The translations under genes were made by a program, and so were the position numbers. Below, piece after piece: positions 1 to 10,647 of a DNA stretch of 64,000 nucleotides (position 1 is the stretch's first letter; every line of letters starts with the position of its first letter). The stretch is taken from positions 3,734,423 through 3,798,422 of the forward strand of contig NZ_KZ614145.1 of the NCBI RefSeq assembly GCF_002884495.1, in the 5' to 3' direction. Source of the stretch: Rummeliibacillus pycnus (GTDB taxonomy: Bacteria > Bacillota > Bacilli > Bacillales_A > Planococcaceae). The notes beneath the pieces were generated by a model that was not told where the DNA came from, ran no database searches, and worked only from the letters and a program-made list of their open reading frames with translations.

Positions 1-1140
<1,140 letters not shown>

Positions 1141-1160
1141 GAGAGAGTTGTAAATATACT

Positions 1161-1206
1161 AAAGACGCTATCTTCCACAAAATACAATGGGAGATGGCGT
1201 CTTTTT
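1161..1206 (+). terminator. Terminator after enolase
   Basis: A 16-bp stem (AAAGACGCTATCTTCC pairing with GGGAGATGGCGTCTTT through two G-U wobbles) is followed by a T tract. It ends the eno transcript; about 200 bases of featureless AT-rich DNA follow before secG. Confidence 0.9.
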
Positions 1207-1425
1207 CTACATAAGTAAAAGTAGGAACTACAGTTTTTAAAGCAAAGTCGATATTGTATCTTTTTTACTTTTTTATCGTCAAAATATATTAGGAATGTTA
1301 CTATAATAGAAAAGTGTGTATTTTATAGGCTTGAGTAACTGCTAAAAGTAGAACTTTGTTGTCATTACGTACAGTTTTTGGTAAGATAAGACTGTTGTGA
1401 TGTTTCGAATCAGGAGGTGGAACAT

Positions 1426-1653
1426 ATGCATACAGCGATTATGACTTTACTTCTTATCGTGTCTGTAGCATTGATTATCGTAGTATTGTTGCAATCTAGT
1501 AAAAGTGCTGGTCTTTCAGGAGCCATCTCTGGTGGGGCTGAACAACTTTTTGGTAAGCAAAAAGCTAGAGGAATAGATTTAGTTTTACACCGCGTTACGG
1601 TTGTGTTATCAATCTTATTCTTTGTATTAGCCGTAGCTATTGCGAAAATCTAA
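1426..1653 (+). CDS. secG: Preprotein translocase subunit SecG
   Basis: Small membrane subunit of the SecYEG protein-export channel. The 75-residue product has two hydrophobic membrane segments (about residues 3-22 and 52-74) joined by the typical SecG loop with [19 protein letters not shown] and a KARG(I)D segment before the second helix. The ATG at 1426 is chosen because it sits just behind a strong AGGAGGTG ribosome site (1412-1419); the upstream in-frame GTG at 1417 lies inside that site. Position between eno and the esterase/rnr genes matches other Bacillales. Confidence 0.95.
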   Translation: MHTAIMTLLLIVSVALIIVVLLQSSKSAGLSGAISGGAEQLFGKQKARGIDLVLHRVTVVLSILFFVLAVAIAKI

Positions 1654-1664
1654 TGCACACAAAA

Positions 1665-1697
1665 TCCGCCTGGCCGCTAATGGTTAGGCGTTTTCTA
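1665..1697 (+). terminator. Terminator after secG
   Basis: Stem CGCCTGGCC / GGTTAGGCG (G-U pairs included) followed by TTTTCTATTT. It separates secG from the repeat-rich spacer before the esterase gene. Confidence 0.75.
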
Positions 1698-1719
1698 TTT
1701 TATAGCTTATAATTAATAT

Positions 1720-1967
1720 AAAAGCGGAACACGCCCGTCAAGCCCCGACAAGCAAATGTTCTTCACGCGAAGAGGCGCAATATGCCTCAAAGCGTGGAGG
1801 TTATTTGACCTCGAGGGGCTGGCGTGTGGAGCTGGATAGAAATAAAAGCGGAACACGCCCGTCAAGCCCCGACAAGCAAATGTTCTTCACGCGAAGAGGC
1901 GCAATATGCCTCAAAGCGTGGAGGTTATTTGACCTCGAGGGGCTGGCGTGTGGAGCTGGATAGAAAT
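1720..1967. repeat. Two tandem copies of a 124-bp folded intergenic repeat
   Basis: Two apparently identical 124-bp units (1720-1843 and 1844-1967), followed by the first two dozen bases of a diverged third copy from 1968. Each unit contains nested inverted repeats (GCCCCGA with TCGAGGGGC, CACGC with GCGTG, GAGGC with GCCTC), so each can fold into a long branched hairpin. No gene is supported here. This is the first part of a 740-bp spacer between secG and the esterase gene that is made almost entirely of repeat elements. Confidence 0.9.
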
Positions 1968-2008
1968 AAAAGCGGAACACGCTCGTTCAGCTAGATCTGA
2001 GGAAGATA

Positions 2009-2040
2009 GCCTAAGTACGCCACGTCCTGTGGCAACGGCT
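2009..2040. repeat. Dispersed intergenic repeat, core shared with 47610-47641
   Basis: A 32-bp core beginning GCCTAAGTACGCCACGTCC occurs here and again, identical, at 47610-47641. Both copies lie in non-coding spacers within larger GC-richer segments containing short palindromes such as CCACA/TGTGG, consistent with a dispersed repeat family of this genome. Confidence 0.85.
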
Positions 2041-2142
2041 ATCGAATCCACATCCTGTGGACTCCGAAAAGCTAACTCCAGAGGGTACTGAAAAAAGTGT
2101 AGTAACATAAAAGTTTATTGTATATAGGCTATTGAATGAAGA

Positions 2143-2173
2143 GGAATTAGCTCCGCTTTCCGTGGGCGAACTG
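2143..2173 (+). repeat. Dispersed intergenic repeat, inverted copy at 56516-56546
   Basis: A 31-bp stretch beginning GGAATTAGCTCCGCTTTCC is the exact reverse complement of 56516-56546. The similarity continues more weakly over about 120 bp (to about 2262), including the CCCACAGGA segment. It ends ahead of the esterase gene; no coding function is seen. Confidence 0.85.
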
Positions 2174-2394
2174 CCGAGCCTCCTCGTACGCTTCACTTCC
2201 TGCGGGGTCTCGTCTAGTCCGTTTTCCCACAGGAGTCTTCGCTAATTCCTCTTCAATTAAGATGGTAATACAAGATTTTTATCATAAAAATATAGCTTCT
2301 TTACTTTTTCAGTGGCTTCCTTGCGTCGAGAGCTGGATAGTATTAAAAGGACTCTGCAGTTCGATATCAACTTATACTTAGGAGGTTTGACATC

Positions 2395-3141
2395 ATGAGA
2401 CCTACTTTACCTGAACCTTTTTTCTTTGAGGCTGGATCACGAGCAGTTTTACTTTTACATGGATTTACTGGGAATTCAGCAGATGTTCGTATGCTTGCGC
2501 GCTTTTTAGAGAAGCATGGTTATACAACACTAGCGCCACATTATAAAGGACATGGTGTACCTCCAGAAGAGCTCATACATACAAATCCAGATGAGTGGTG
2601 GCAAAGTGTTCTTGATGGTTATCAAAAACTAAAAGATGCAGGATATAACGAAATTGCTGTTGGTGGATTATCTCTCGGTGGCGTATTTTCATTGAAGCTA
2701 GGATATTCTTATCCAGTAAAGGGAATTATAACAATGTGTGCTCCAATGACGATGCGGACAACAGAATTAATGTTTGAAGGTGTAGTTCAATACGCAAAAC
2801 GATTCAATCAACATTTTGGAAAAAGTGAAGAGGAATCTGTAGCAAGTATAGAATCTATTAAAAAACAGGGTATGCCTTCTTTACAACAACTTCGAGAATT
2901 AGTATACGAAGTACGAGAACATGTAGATGAAATTTATGCCCCACTTTTTGTCGTTCAAGGAAGAAAAGATGAGGTCATTGATCTTAAATCGGCAAATTAT
3001 ATTTATGAACAAGCAGAGTCTAACGAAAAACAAATAAAATGGTATGAAGAATCAGGTCATGTAATTACGTTAGATAAAGAGCGAAAACAGTTACAGGATG
3101 ATATTCTTCAATTTTTAGAGTCACTTGATTGGCATGAGTAA
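2395..3141 (+). CDS. est: Carboxylesterase (Est30-like alpha/beta hydrolase)
   Basis: Cytoplasmic alpha/beta-hydrolase acting on short-chain esters. The length (248 aa) equals that of the Geobacillus Est30 family, whose genes lie in the same secG-est-rnr position. The oxyanion loop LLHGFTGN is near residue 21, the nucleophile elbow GLSLGG places Ser93, and the likely Asp192 (GRKDEVID) and His222 (ESGHVITLD) complete the triad. GGAGG at 2381-2385 decides the ATG at 2395. The gene is 42 bases ahead of rnr, probably in one transcript. Physiological substrate unknown. Confidence 0.93.
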   Translation: MRPTLPEPFFFEAGSRAVLLLHGFTGNSADVRMLARFLEKHGYTTLAPHYKGHGVPPEELIHTNPDEWWQSVLDGYQKLKDAGYNEIAVGGLSLGGVFSLKLGYSYPVKGIITMCAPMTMRTTELMFEGVVQYAKRFNQHFGKSEEESVASIESIKKQGMPSLQQLRELVYEVREHVDEIYAPLFVVQGRKDEVIDLKSANYIYEQAESNEKQIKWYEESGHVITLDKERKQLQDDILQFLESLDWHE

Positions 3142-3183
3142 AAAAGTAATGATTGCAAATGCTAATAGAAGGAGGGAAGAACG

Positions 3184-5565
3184 ATGGAAAAACAAGAACC
3201 AACACTAGAAACAAGATTATTGGAATTTATGAAGGAAGAGGACTATAAACCATTAACAGTTGCGGAGTTTGAAGAACAATTTGGCTTTCGTGATGTTGAA
3301 GAGTTCAAACAACTTGTCAAAACACTCGTGAAATTAGAACAACAAGGAGACATTGTTCGAACAAGAACCAATCGCTATGGATTGCCAGAACGAATGAACT
3401 ATTTACAAGGTCGTTTTATCGGTAACGCAAAAGGCTTTGGTTTTGTAGCACCAGAAGAAGCAGGAATGGATGATGTATTTATTCCTCCTACAGATATTAA
3501 TGGTGCAGTAAATGGAGATAAGGTACTTATTCGTGTATCCAATACATCTTCCGGAGATCGTCGTGAAGGTGCTGTCATTAAAATTATTGAACGCGGTACA
3601 ACAAAAATAGTCGGTACTTTCCAAGCAAACCGTGGATTTGGATTCGTCGTACCAGATGATAAAAAACTATCAATGGATTTATTTATTGCCAAAGAAAATA
3701 CATTAGGTGCAATGGATGGACATAAAGTAGTGGCAGAAATTACGGAATGGCCTGGCGTACACCGTTCTGCAACTGGTATTGTGACACAAATTTTAGGTCA
3801 CAAAAATGATCCTGGCGTTGATATTCTTTCAATCATCCATAAACACGATATTACAGTTGATTTTCCACAAGAAGTGTTAGATGCTGCGAGTGCAGTACCA
3901 GATACAATCTCAGAAAAAGATAGAGAAGGTCGCCGTGATTTACGTGATCAAATGATTGTAACAATTGACGGTGAAACAGCGAAAGACTTAGATGATGCCG
4001 TTACCGTTACAAAAAATGACGATGGCACTTATAAATTAGGCGTGCATATCGCCGATGTTAGTTATTATGTGACTGATGGGTCTGCTTTAGACCGTGAAGC
4101 ATATGATCGTGCTACAAGTGTGTACTTAACAGATCGTGTTATACCAATGATTCCACATCGTCTTTCAAATGGGATTTGTTCTTTAAACCCACAAGTTGAT
4201 CGGTTAACGCTATCTTGTGAAATGACGATTAATGGAAGCGGGCAAGTAATCGACCATGAAATTTTCCAAAGTGTTATACGAACAACTGAACGTATGACCT
4301 ATACAAATGTCTTTAAAATTTTAGAAGAAGACGATGCGGAACTAAAAGAACGCTATGCACAGTTAGTCCCAATGTTTGAAAATATGAAAGAACTAGCAAA
4401 AATTCTTAATAATCGTCGTATGAATCGTGGTGCAGTAGACTTTGATTTTAAGGAGTCCTATGTAGTAGTCGATGAAGATGGCTGGCCAACAGATATTCTT
4501 CTTCGTGAACGTACTGTTGCGGAACGAATCATTGAGGAATTTATGCTTGTTGCAAATGAAACTGTCGCAGAACATATCTATCGTATGAATCTGCCATTCA
4601 TCTATCGTATCCATGAAGATCCGAAACCTGAAAAGTTACAGCGATTCTTTGAATTTATCACGAACTTTGGTTTAGTCATTCGAGGCACTGGTAATACAGT
4701 TGAACCGAGAGCTTTACAAGAAATTCTAGATTCAGTAAAAGACGAACCTGAATATCCTGTTATTTCAACGATGATGCTTCGTTCTATGCAACAGGCAAAA
4801 TATAGCCCTGAATGTCTAGGACACTTTGGTTTATCAACAGAGTTTTATACGCACTTTACATCGCCAATTAGACGTTATCCAGACCTAATCGTTCATCGTT
4901 TAATTCGTACGTATTTAATCAATGGTGATCAAAGTAAGGAAACAGTTAGCTACTGGAGTGCACACATGGATGAGATTGCAGAACACACTTCAAGTCGTGA
5001 ACGCCGTGCAGTAGATGCTGAACGCGATACAGAATCATTGAAAAAATCTCAATACATGGCAGATAAAATTGGCGAGAAATTCACTGGTATTGTCAGCTCG
5101 ATTACGAACTTTGGTATGTTTATCGAATTAGAAAACACCATCGAAGGTTTAGTGCATATCAGTAATATGACAGATGATTACTACAACTTTGACGATCGTC
5201 AAATGGTGATGATTGGGGAAAGAACAGGACGTATTTTCCACATCGGTGATGAAGTTGAAATCAGTGTATTAGAAGTAAATGTCGATGAATCATCAATTGA
5301 CTTCGAAATTGTCGGAATGCCAAAATCGAAAGCGCGTACTAGACGCCAAGCACCTGTTGTCATCCGTGCAAAATCTAAAGATGGCGAACATGGCAGGGAA
5401 AAAGGGAAAGATAAAAAACGTAAATACAAACCAAGTGGCGCAAAGGTAAACGGTAGAACACGCAAACAAGAACGCAAAGCCGCAGGTAAATCAGGTAATA
5501 AGAAAGCATTCTACGAAGGCATCGCAAAAAAACAGCAAAAACGCCGTAGTAGAAAGAAAAAATAA
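3184..5565 (+). CDS. rnr: Ribonuclease R
   Basis: Processive 3'-5' exoribonuclease of the RNase II/R family, used in structured RNA turnover and, with tmRNA-SmpB, in nonstop mRNA decay. At 793 aa it has the full layout: N-terminal winged-helix region (about 1-65), cold-shock domains ([17 protein letters not shown] and [14 protein letters not shown]), the RNB catalytic core with the acidic cluster in [13 protein letters not shown], the [12 protein letters not shown] motif, an S1 domain ([17 protein letters not shown]) and a Lys/Arg-rich tail of about 80 residues. AGGAGG precedes the ATG. It lies upstream of smpB and ssrA, the usual trans-translation cluster. Confidence 0.97.
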   Translation: MEKQEPTLETRLLEFMKEEDYKPLTVAEFEEQFGFRDVEEFKQLVKTLVKLEQQGDIVRTRTNRYGLPERMNYLQGRFIGNAKGFGFVAPEEAGMDDVFIPPTDINGAVNGDKVLIRVSNTSSGDRREGAVIKIIERGTTKIVGTFQANRGFGFVVPDDKKLSMDLFIAKENTLGAMDGHKVVAEITEWPGVHRSATGIVTQILGHKNDPGVDILSIIHKHDITVDFPQEVLDAASAVPDTISEKDREGRRDLRDQMIVTIDGETAKDLDDAVTVTKNDDGTYKLGVHIADVSYYVTDGSALDREAYDRATSVYLTDRVIPMIPHRLSNGICSLNPQVDRLTLSCEMTINGSGQVIDHEIFQSVIRTTERMTYTNVFKILEEDDAELKERYAQLVPMFENMKELAKILNNRRMNRGAVDFDFKESYVVVDEDGWPTDILLRERTVAERIIEEFMLVANETVAEHIYRMNLPFIYRIHEDPKPEKLQRFFEFITNFGLVIRGTGNTVEPRALQEILDSVKDEPEYPVISTMMLRSMQQAKYSPECLGHFGLSTEFYTHFTSPIRRYPDLIVHRLIRTYLINGDQSKETVSYWSAHMDEIAEHTSSRERRAVDAERDTESLKKSQYMADKIGEKFTGIVSSITNFGMFIELENTIEGLVHISNMTDDYYNFDDRQMVMIGERTGRIFHIGDEVEISVLEVNVDESSIDFEIVGMPKSKARTRRQAPVVIRAKSKDGEHGREKGKDKKRKYKPSGAKVNGRTRKQERKAAGKSGNKKAFYEGIAKKQQKRRSRKKK

Positions 5566-5620
5566 GAGAAGGGCAGCCTGAGCTCGCTCTTCTCAATCGA
5601 TATTGTTAGAGGTGACCCAT

Positions 5621-6088
5621 ATGCCAAAAGGAACTGGAAAAGTTTTAGCTCAAAACAAGAAGGCTGGATTCGATTACTATATTGAAGAAACCATTGAAGC
5701 AGGTATCGTTCTAAACGGTACCGAAATCAAATCTGTTCGAAAAGGAAAAGTCCAACTAAAAGACTCCTTTATCTTAATCCGTAAAGGGGAAGCGTGGATT
5801 TCCAATATGCATATCAGCCCATACGAACAAGGAAATATCTTCAACCATGATCCACTTCGCGTCCGTAAATTACTGCTACATAAAAAGCAAATTATGCAGT
5901 TGAATGTAGATGTTAAAAGAGATGGTTATACCATTGTACCGCTTAAAATGTACATAAAAGACGGATACGCAAAACTATTAATCGGTCTAGGTAAAGGTAA
6001 GAAAAACTACGACAAACGTGCAGACTTGAAGAAAAAAGAAGCAAAACGCGAAATGGGCCGTGCCCTGAAAGCAAAAAATCAATACTAA
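5621..6088 (+). CDS. smpB: tmRNA-binding protein SmpB
   Basis: Binds the tRNA-like domain of tmRNA and brings it to stalled ribosomes. The 155-aa product starts [19 protein letters not shown] and shows the SmpB signature [21 protein letters not shown] segment and the basic tail beginning [18 protein letters not shown] that reaches the decoding centre. The ATG at 5621 is preferred: AGAGGTGA at 5608-5615 is well placed, whereas the in-frame TTG at 5603 lies upstream of that site. ssrA starts 309 bases downstream. Confidence 0.97.
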   Translation: MPKGTGKVLAQNKKAGFDYYIEETIEAGIVLNGTEIKSVRKGKVQLKDSFILIRKGEAWISNMHISPYEQGNIFNHDPLRVRKLLLHKKQIMQLNVDVKRDGYTIVPLKMYIKDGYAKLLIGLGKGKKNYDKRADLKKKEAKREMGRALKAKNQY

Positions 6089-6397
6089 TATATACCACTT
6101 GAAGAATGACCTAATTTGTCATATACTCTATGTATAGCAATTAAGCCAGTTCACAGTATGAGTAACATACTGATCCGAAACAGCTGATTAGTTCAGCACC
6201 TTAATGGATGATATAAACTGAGTATCTAAGTCCAAGTTGGGAAACGTGCATTAAGTACTACTACTCACCGCAGGATTTTTAGATGCAAGTAATACTTGGA
6301 AGCGAGTGAGTGAACACCGGAGCGTACTTAAGTACGTGAGGATGTGAACGAGCGAAACTGACGAAGTAGTACGCAGTATATAACAATCCGATATTAA
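6089..6397. other. Spacer between smpB and ssrA, repeat-like, no gene seen
   Basis: 309 bases without a supported ORF. Around 6290-6375 it is GC-richer and contains a perfect 14-bp palindrome CGTACTTAAGTACG (6323-6336) with flanking GAGTGAGTGAAC / GTGAACGAGCG similarity, the look of another dispersed intergenic repeat. The ssrA promoter must lie in the last part; a TATATAAC run at 6377 is a possible -10 if the RNA is 5'-processed. Confidence 0.5.
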
Positions 6398-6752
6398 GGG
6401 GACGTTACGGATTCGACAGGGATGTCTGAGCTTGAGTTGCGCGTCGGAGGTCTCGGCTTCGTCAACAACGGAAGTTATATAATAACTGGCAAAACAAACA
6501 ATAACTTAGCTTTCGCAGCGTAAGCTCGAAAACTGCCTAACTGCTCTATCGCCCATGTAGCGTAGTCGGGCTCAACTTTAGTGGGATACGGTTGCTAGTG
6601 CCACTTGAGCTAGTAACAAGAGATTCCCAAGTTAGCGCACAGGACGCCTGTTTGTCGGCATAATGCTGCGCGAATCCCAAATAGACAAACTACACGCGTA
6701 GTAACTGAAGTAGCAGAGTTTCTGGACGTGGGTTCGACTCCCACCGTCTCCA
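6398..6752 (+). ncRNA. ssrA: Transfer-messenger RNA (tmRNA)
   Basis: Trans-translation RNA. The 5' GGGGACGTTACGGATTCGAC and 3' TGGGTTCGACTCCCACCGTC halves form the alanine tRNA-like domain; GGGGACG pairs with CGTCTCC (6745-6751) and A6752 is the discriminator. CCA is not encoded. The tag frame runs 6488-6523 and reads GKTNNNLAFAA followed by TAA, so the appended tag should be A-GKTNNNLAFAA, ending in the FAA-type degron similar to other Bacillales tags. The 3' end doubles as the integration site of the downstream island. Confidence 0.97.
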
Positions 6753-6765
6753 TATTACGAAATCA
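6731..6765 (+). repeat. Left attachment site (attL) in ssrA 3' end
   Basis: The 35-bp sequence starting GGTTCGACTCCCACCGTCTC is identical at 37197-37231. Here it is the T-arm/acceptor end of tmRNA plus 13 bases downstream, the standard target of tyrosine recombinases. Similarity between the two ends continues past the identical core through the terminator hairpin. The integrase gene starts its 3' end about 130 bp further on. Confidence 0.92.
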
Positions 6766-6779
6766 TAGAGTTTCAATGA

Positions 6780-6820
6780 GTGTCAAAATCCTTTATTTAT
6801 AAGGGTTTTGGCACTTTTTT
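6780..6820 (+). terminator. Terminator of ssrA, duplicated at the right att site
   Basis: GTGTCAAAATCCTT pairs with AAGGGTTTTGGCAC (G-U wobbles) and is followed by TTTTTT. A near-identical hairpin is at 37246-37285, just behind the right attachment core. The element therefore supplies its own terminator to the split tmRNA locus, or the terminator is part of an extended attachment sequence. Confidence 0.85.
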
Positions 6821-6893
6821 AGTTTCATCTAATTTCACTGAATTTCATTCAAATCTAGTCAATTTCTAGTCAAAGACCTATTCAAAAATTGGT

Positions 6894-8060
6894 TTAGATT
6901 TTTAGATAGTTTTCAAATTTCCCAATTGTTTCGGCTTTTGCTTTTTGCGTAACGTGCGTGTAAATATCAAGCGTTGTTTTGCTATCCGTATGCCCTAAAC
7001 GATCTTGAACATCTTTAAGGCTTGCACCCGCTTCAAAAAGTAAGGTGCAGTGAGTATGACGTAAACCATGTGTCGTAATCTTCTTTAAGTTATATTTCTT
7101 TAGAATGTTCATTAGCCACTTTCTTGTTTTAGTTGGCTGTATAAATTCATTGTTTTCATTGCTAAATACAAGCTGATTTGGTTGCGTGGTGTTATAACCT
7201 AAATGAAGATAATCTTTTTTCTGTTGCTTTCTCCATGCTTTTAAAAGGTCCATTGTCTCGGGATCTAATTTAATTGTACGGGAAATGCCAGTCTTTGTTG
7301 TTTTCAAATACAACTTATTATTTTTGCCACGCGAAATCGCCTTATTAATGCGAATTTCATTGTCTTTAAAATTAATGTCTTTCCAAGTAAGTGCTAATGC
7401 CTCACCTTTACGCATACCAGAAAACGAAAGTAAATGAAAGAGGGCATAGACCTTTAAATTGTCTTCTTTTTCAAAGCATGTTAATAATTCAATCAGCTGC
7501 TCACGATTATAGAAGTTTTCTTGCTCACTCTCAACTTGATCAATACTTACTTTTTTTATTTTAGTTGGAGATTCTACCAATGAAAAAGGGTTGTTTGACA
7601 GGTAGCTGCGTTTAATCGCAAAGTCTAATACCTTAGCCGCATATGCTTTCACCATTCGGAAACGTTTAAGCTTCTTTGCCCATTCATCAACATGCTTTTG
7701 GCATATAGCAACATCGATTTTATCAATTTTATATGCACCCATTGCAGGCAAAATATGATTTTTAAAGATGCCTGTTGTCTTAATGAATGTGCTTTCCTCA
7801 ACAGTATTTTCATAGTGATTAATCCACATCTCATATAAATCCTGGTAGATCTCAAGCTGCTTCTTCTTGAATGTGCCGTTGTTAATTTCGACCTTTAATT
7901 GAGCTAAAGCGTCCTTCGCTTCCTTCTTTGTTTTAAATCCACGTCGTGTAGTGCTTCGCTCTTTACCAGTAAGAGAATCCACGCCGATATATATCTGAAA
8001 CATATAGCGTGTTTCGTTGTTTTTTAATTTATAACTTTTAATTGTTGTTTGTTTACTCAT
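6894..8060 (-). CDS. int: Tyrosine integrase of the ssrA island
   Basis: Site-specific recombinase of the Tn916/ICE/phage integrase type, 388 aa. It has an N-terminal arm-binding domain (about 5-60, with DSLTGKERSTTRRGFKTKKEA), a SAM-like core-binding domain (about 70-160), and a catalytic domain with Arg217 (FSGMRKGEA), His331-x-x-Arg334 (THGLRHTH), His357 (RLGHTD) and Tyr367 (DIYTHV). The start at 8060 is chosen for TAGGAGGAACAT upstream; a longer frame to 8114 has no ribosome site. Its 3' end faces attL, the common arrangement for tRNA/tmRNA-targeting integrases, so it most likely catalyses integration at ssrA. Confidence 0.95.
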   Translation of the reverse strand: MSKQTTIKSYKLKNNETRYMFQIYIGVDSLTGKERSTTRRGFKTKKEAKDALAQLKVEINNGTFKKKQLEIYQDLYEMWINHYENTVEESTFIKTTGIFKNHILPAMGAYKIDKIDVAICQKHVDEWAKKLKRFRMVKAYAAKVLDFAIKRSYLSNNPFSLVESPTKIKKVSIDQVESEQENFYNREQLIELLTCFEKEDNLKVYALFHLLSFSGMRKGEALALTWKDINFKDNEIRINKAISRGKNNKLYLKTTKTGISRTIKLDPETMDLLKAWRKQQKKDYLHLGYNTTQPNQLVFSNENNEFIQPTKTRKWLMNILKKYNLKKITTHGLRHTHCTLLFEAGASLKDVQDRLGHTDSKTTLDIYTHVTQKAKAETIGKFENYLKI

Positions 8061-8270
8061 TATGTTCCTCCTAATACTTACGGAGACAAGATTCAGAGGA
8101 TGTAGTTGTAACACTACATTGTAATTTTATATTAGTAAATTAATTTTCACAAACTGCTTTTAAAGAATATTTTTAGTTAATGATATAATAATGAATTAGT
8201 AAATTAAGTAAAATTAATTTACAGAAGATGTGCATATTATAAATCTTAAAAAAAGTCGGAGGAGATTTAG

Positions 8271-9305
8271 GTGTCTAAACAAGAGAAAAATGATTTATCA
8301 GAGAGAAATAGTAGGCTTCTTTTAGTAATTGGAGGTGTTGGACTTTCTGGAGTTTTATTCAAAGCTATAATAAGTATGATTGGGAGTTCTTTTTCGAGTA
8401 TTACAGAAAGTCCTTTAGTTTTTAATGTACCTCAAATTATGTCTTCATTAGTGTTAAGTAGTTTTTTGTTAATTTTCTTTACTGCATTGTTCTATTGTTA
8501 TTTTGAATTACATAATTATGGTTTTCTTTCTGATGAGATTGATAAAAAATATGCTGTTAAAGCGGACAAATACTATAAATATTTGCTAAATAGCTTTAAA
8601 TACTCGCTATTTATATCACTTACCGCTTTAATTTTATTCCAAATTATACCTATATTTATGAATTACTCTAAATATTTTTGCATTTTTTTAATATTTATTT
8701 TACTTTTAGTAATCGGTTTACTTTTGAAAAATAAAAATTATAAAAAAATCTTAATTTCTATTAAAGGGATTAATTATAGGAAAATAAATTATAACTTAAT
8801 CTATGTATTTGGTGTTATATGGGCTTCATCAATGGTTTTAACAATCGAATTAGGGGTTAAATATAATACAAATTCTCAGATAACTTTTGATTTTAAAGCA
8901 TCTAATAAACAATTACAAATTAATTTTAATGATACAATTCCTGATTATATGCCTAAAAAAATATTTGTACAAACAGTAAATGATAAGGGAAAAACCAGAG
9001 ATTATATTTTAAAGACTAAAGAATTTAATAATACATATATTCATGTTAAAAGCGAGGAAAAAGAAAATGGACCAATAAATACTATTTTAAGTGGGACATC
9101 TAGTAATATAATAAATAAAAGTGATATTAATTTTTTTAAGACTCTCAACTTGGACATATTAGATTCAAAAAATGGTGTTATTTTTATTCAATTTAAGATT
9201 GATAAAACATCTTCTACTGAAACATATACAGTTAAAAATTTTTATACTATTGATAAGAGTGGAAATGTTTTATTTAAAAAACATCATATAAAAATTAATA
9301 TATAA
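8271..9305 (+). CDS. Multi-pass membrane protein of unknown function
   Basis: Not recognised. The 344-aa product starts with GTG behind GGAGGAGATTTAG. It has about five hydrophobic segments in the first 200 residues (near 15-40, 55-80, 105-125, 130-150 and 170-195), followed by a soluble, Asn/Lys-rich C-terminal domain of about 140 residues probably outside the membrane. It stands alone between the integrase and the HEPN gene, is very AT-rich, and may be island cargo. A role in defence is only suggested by location. Confidence 0.75.
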   Translation: MSKQEKNDLSERNSRLLLVIGGVGLSGVLFKAIISMIGSSFSSITESPLVFNVPQIMSSLVLSSFLLIFFTALFYCYFELHNYGFLSDEIDKKYAVKADKYYKYLLNSFKYSLFISLTALILFQIIPIFMNYSKYFCIFLIFILLLVIGLLLKNKNYKKILISIKGINYRKINYNLIYVFGVIWASSMVLTIELGVKYNTNSQITFDFKASNKQLQINFNDTIPDYMPKKIFVQTVNDKGKTRDYILKTKEFNNTYIHVKSEEKENGPINTILSGTSSNIINKSDINFFKTLNLDILDSKNGVIFIQFKIDKTSSTETYTVKNFYTIDKSGNVLFKKHHIKINI

Positions 9306-9909
9306 TTTAGAGCATCATGTAAAATGACGCCGAAAATGATTATAGATAACATAGTTTATAGATACAGTATTTCTAAAAAAATAACTTGCAACAGAAGTAT
9401 TAGTTAAACTTATACTCCTGCTGCAAGTGTAAGACTGGATAAAATAATAGTATCCCTTTGAACGAGTCCGTTAAAAATAATAGATTACAAAAAGTAACTT
9501 ATCAGCTTTCGCCGCGACTAAAAGACTTCGATATTGTGCAAAGTCTTTTCTTTCAGTCTCATTTATATCTTAAGATTTTCTAATTATTCTAATTTTGATG
9601 TTTATAATAGGAGGGACTATATTCATCGGTTTCTAAAGTTGAGGACCATTTGAGATAAGCGACTATTTTCCTATGCAAACTTTTTTTTTATGTTGCGTTC
9701 AAATAGGAAACCTTTGTGACTGTATGAATGAAAGTATTCAGAAAGGACTTTTATTCTACCTGTGAATACATACCTTGAGTGAAAATGTGGGATTATAGAA
9801 TGAGAGAGGTTTAAGTATTTAGTTTCACCTCGGAATGAAGATAAATAGTTAAAACTAACCCTTAGGACTGGGGACAGTTATAGAATAAATAAAGAAGGGA
9901 AATTTGGTC
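9306..9909. other. 604-bp spacer with two opposed terminator hairpins, no ORF seen
   Basis: No supported coding region. On the minus strand a hairpin with T tract lies at 9374-9427; on the plus strand AAAAGACTT / AAGTCTTTT followed by CTTTC lies at 9520-9555. An AGGAGGGA site near 9610 has no start codon behind it. The spacer may encode a small untranslated RNA or be debris. Confidence 0.5.
9374..9427 (-). terminator. Minus-strand terminator without an obvious gene
   Basis: Read on the minus strand, CTTGCAGCAGGAGTAT pairs with ATACTTCTGTTGCAAG (two G-U pairs that would be A-C mismatches on the plus strand) and is followed by TTATTTTTTT. The wobble direction marks it as minus-strand. It faces away from the preceding plus-strand gene. 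Confidence 0.6.
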
Positions 9910-10647
9910 ATGGAGAAATGCGAAAATGAAGAAGTAAAATATTTGAGAAATAAAATTAATGATATATCATACGATGAAGATCGTTTCACGCTTATGTTAG
10001 GAAGTGATAAATATATTTTTGGTATTGTGTCTGCAGCAAATGATTCGACGCCTATTAGTGAAATCATAAAATACAAAACAATATATGATACTTTAAAAGA
10101 TTTAGATTCAAAAATAAAATTATCTTTTAAAAAAGCTATAAATTACACATACTCAGCGAATGTACAAAAAAACTATAGTATTTTAAAAACAAGTTCTGAA
10201 GAAGAGGTACTAGCTTATTATTATATTGAAAATGCATTATTTAGAACTATTTCTTTATGGGATATGTTGGGACAACTTTATCGATTATTCTATAAAATAG
10301 AAATACCAAATAACGAGGTTTATTATAATAGGATTTTTAATCCTAAGAATAATTATAGTGAGCAATTTAAAGATAAATCAAAGACAATCCATGCATATCT
10401 AACTCAAAAGGATGATATAAAAGTCGATGGTGAATGGAGAGGTAATCATAGGTTTGTGAATAATTACCGTAATAAAATGATCCATCGAAACTCCCCTAGT
10501 GTAGCTGCTATAAGTGATTATGATGTTAATCTTAAACATCACCCTTCATTCCTATTAAAAAGAATTATTGAGGATTATTACGTTGTTTCAAAATTTTTAA
10601 GTGATATTCTTGATGAAATTGATGAAGAAATCATGAAACTCCCTTAG
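9910..10647 (+). CDS. HEPN-domain protein, probable RNase-type defence/toxin protein
   Basis: A 245-aa, mostly alpha-helical protein. Near the C-terminus the sequence NNYRNKMIHRNSP contains Arg187-Asn188-x3-His192, the R-x4-6-H signature of HEPN ribonucleases found in toxins, abortive-infection proteins and CRISPR effectors. It is flanked by helices with conserved aromatic residues, and the layout resembles Cthe_2314-type HEPN proteins. The ATG at 9910 is preferred over an in-frame TTG at 9904 because AAGGGA lies at about 9895. No antitoxin-like gene is adjacent. Family assignment rests on the motif only. Confidence 0.65.
   Translation: MEKCENEEVKYLRNKINDISYDEDRFTLMLGSDKYIFGIVSAANDSTPISEIIKYKTIYDTLKDLDSKIKLSFKKAINYTYSANVQKNYSILKTSSEEEVLAYYYIENALFRTISLWDMLGQLYRLFYKIEIPNNEVYYNRIFNPKNNYSEQFKDKSKTIHAYLTQKDDIKVDGEWRGNHRFVNNYRNKMIHRNSPSVAAISDYDVNLKHHPSFLLKRIIEDYYVVSKFLSDILDEIDEEIMKLP

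Noticed and set aside
2011-2196. Minus-strand frames in the secG-est spacer and similar one at 47527-47754
   Set aside because: They lie within dispersed repeats and share composition with them; no ribosome sites.
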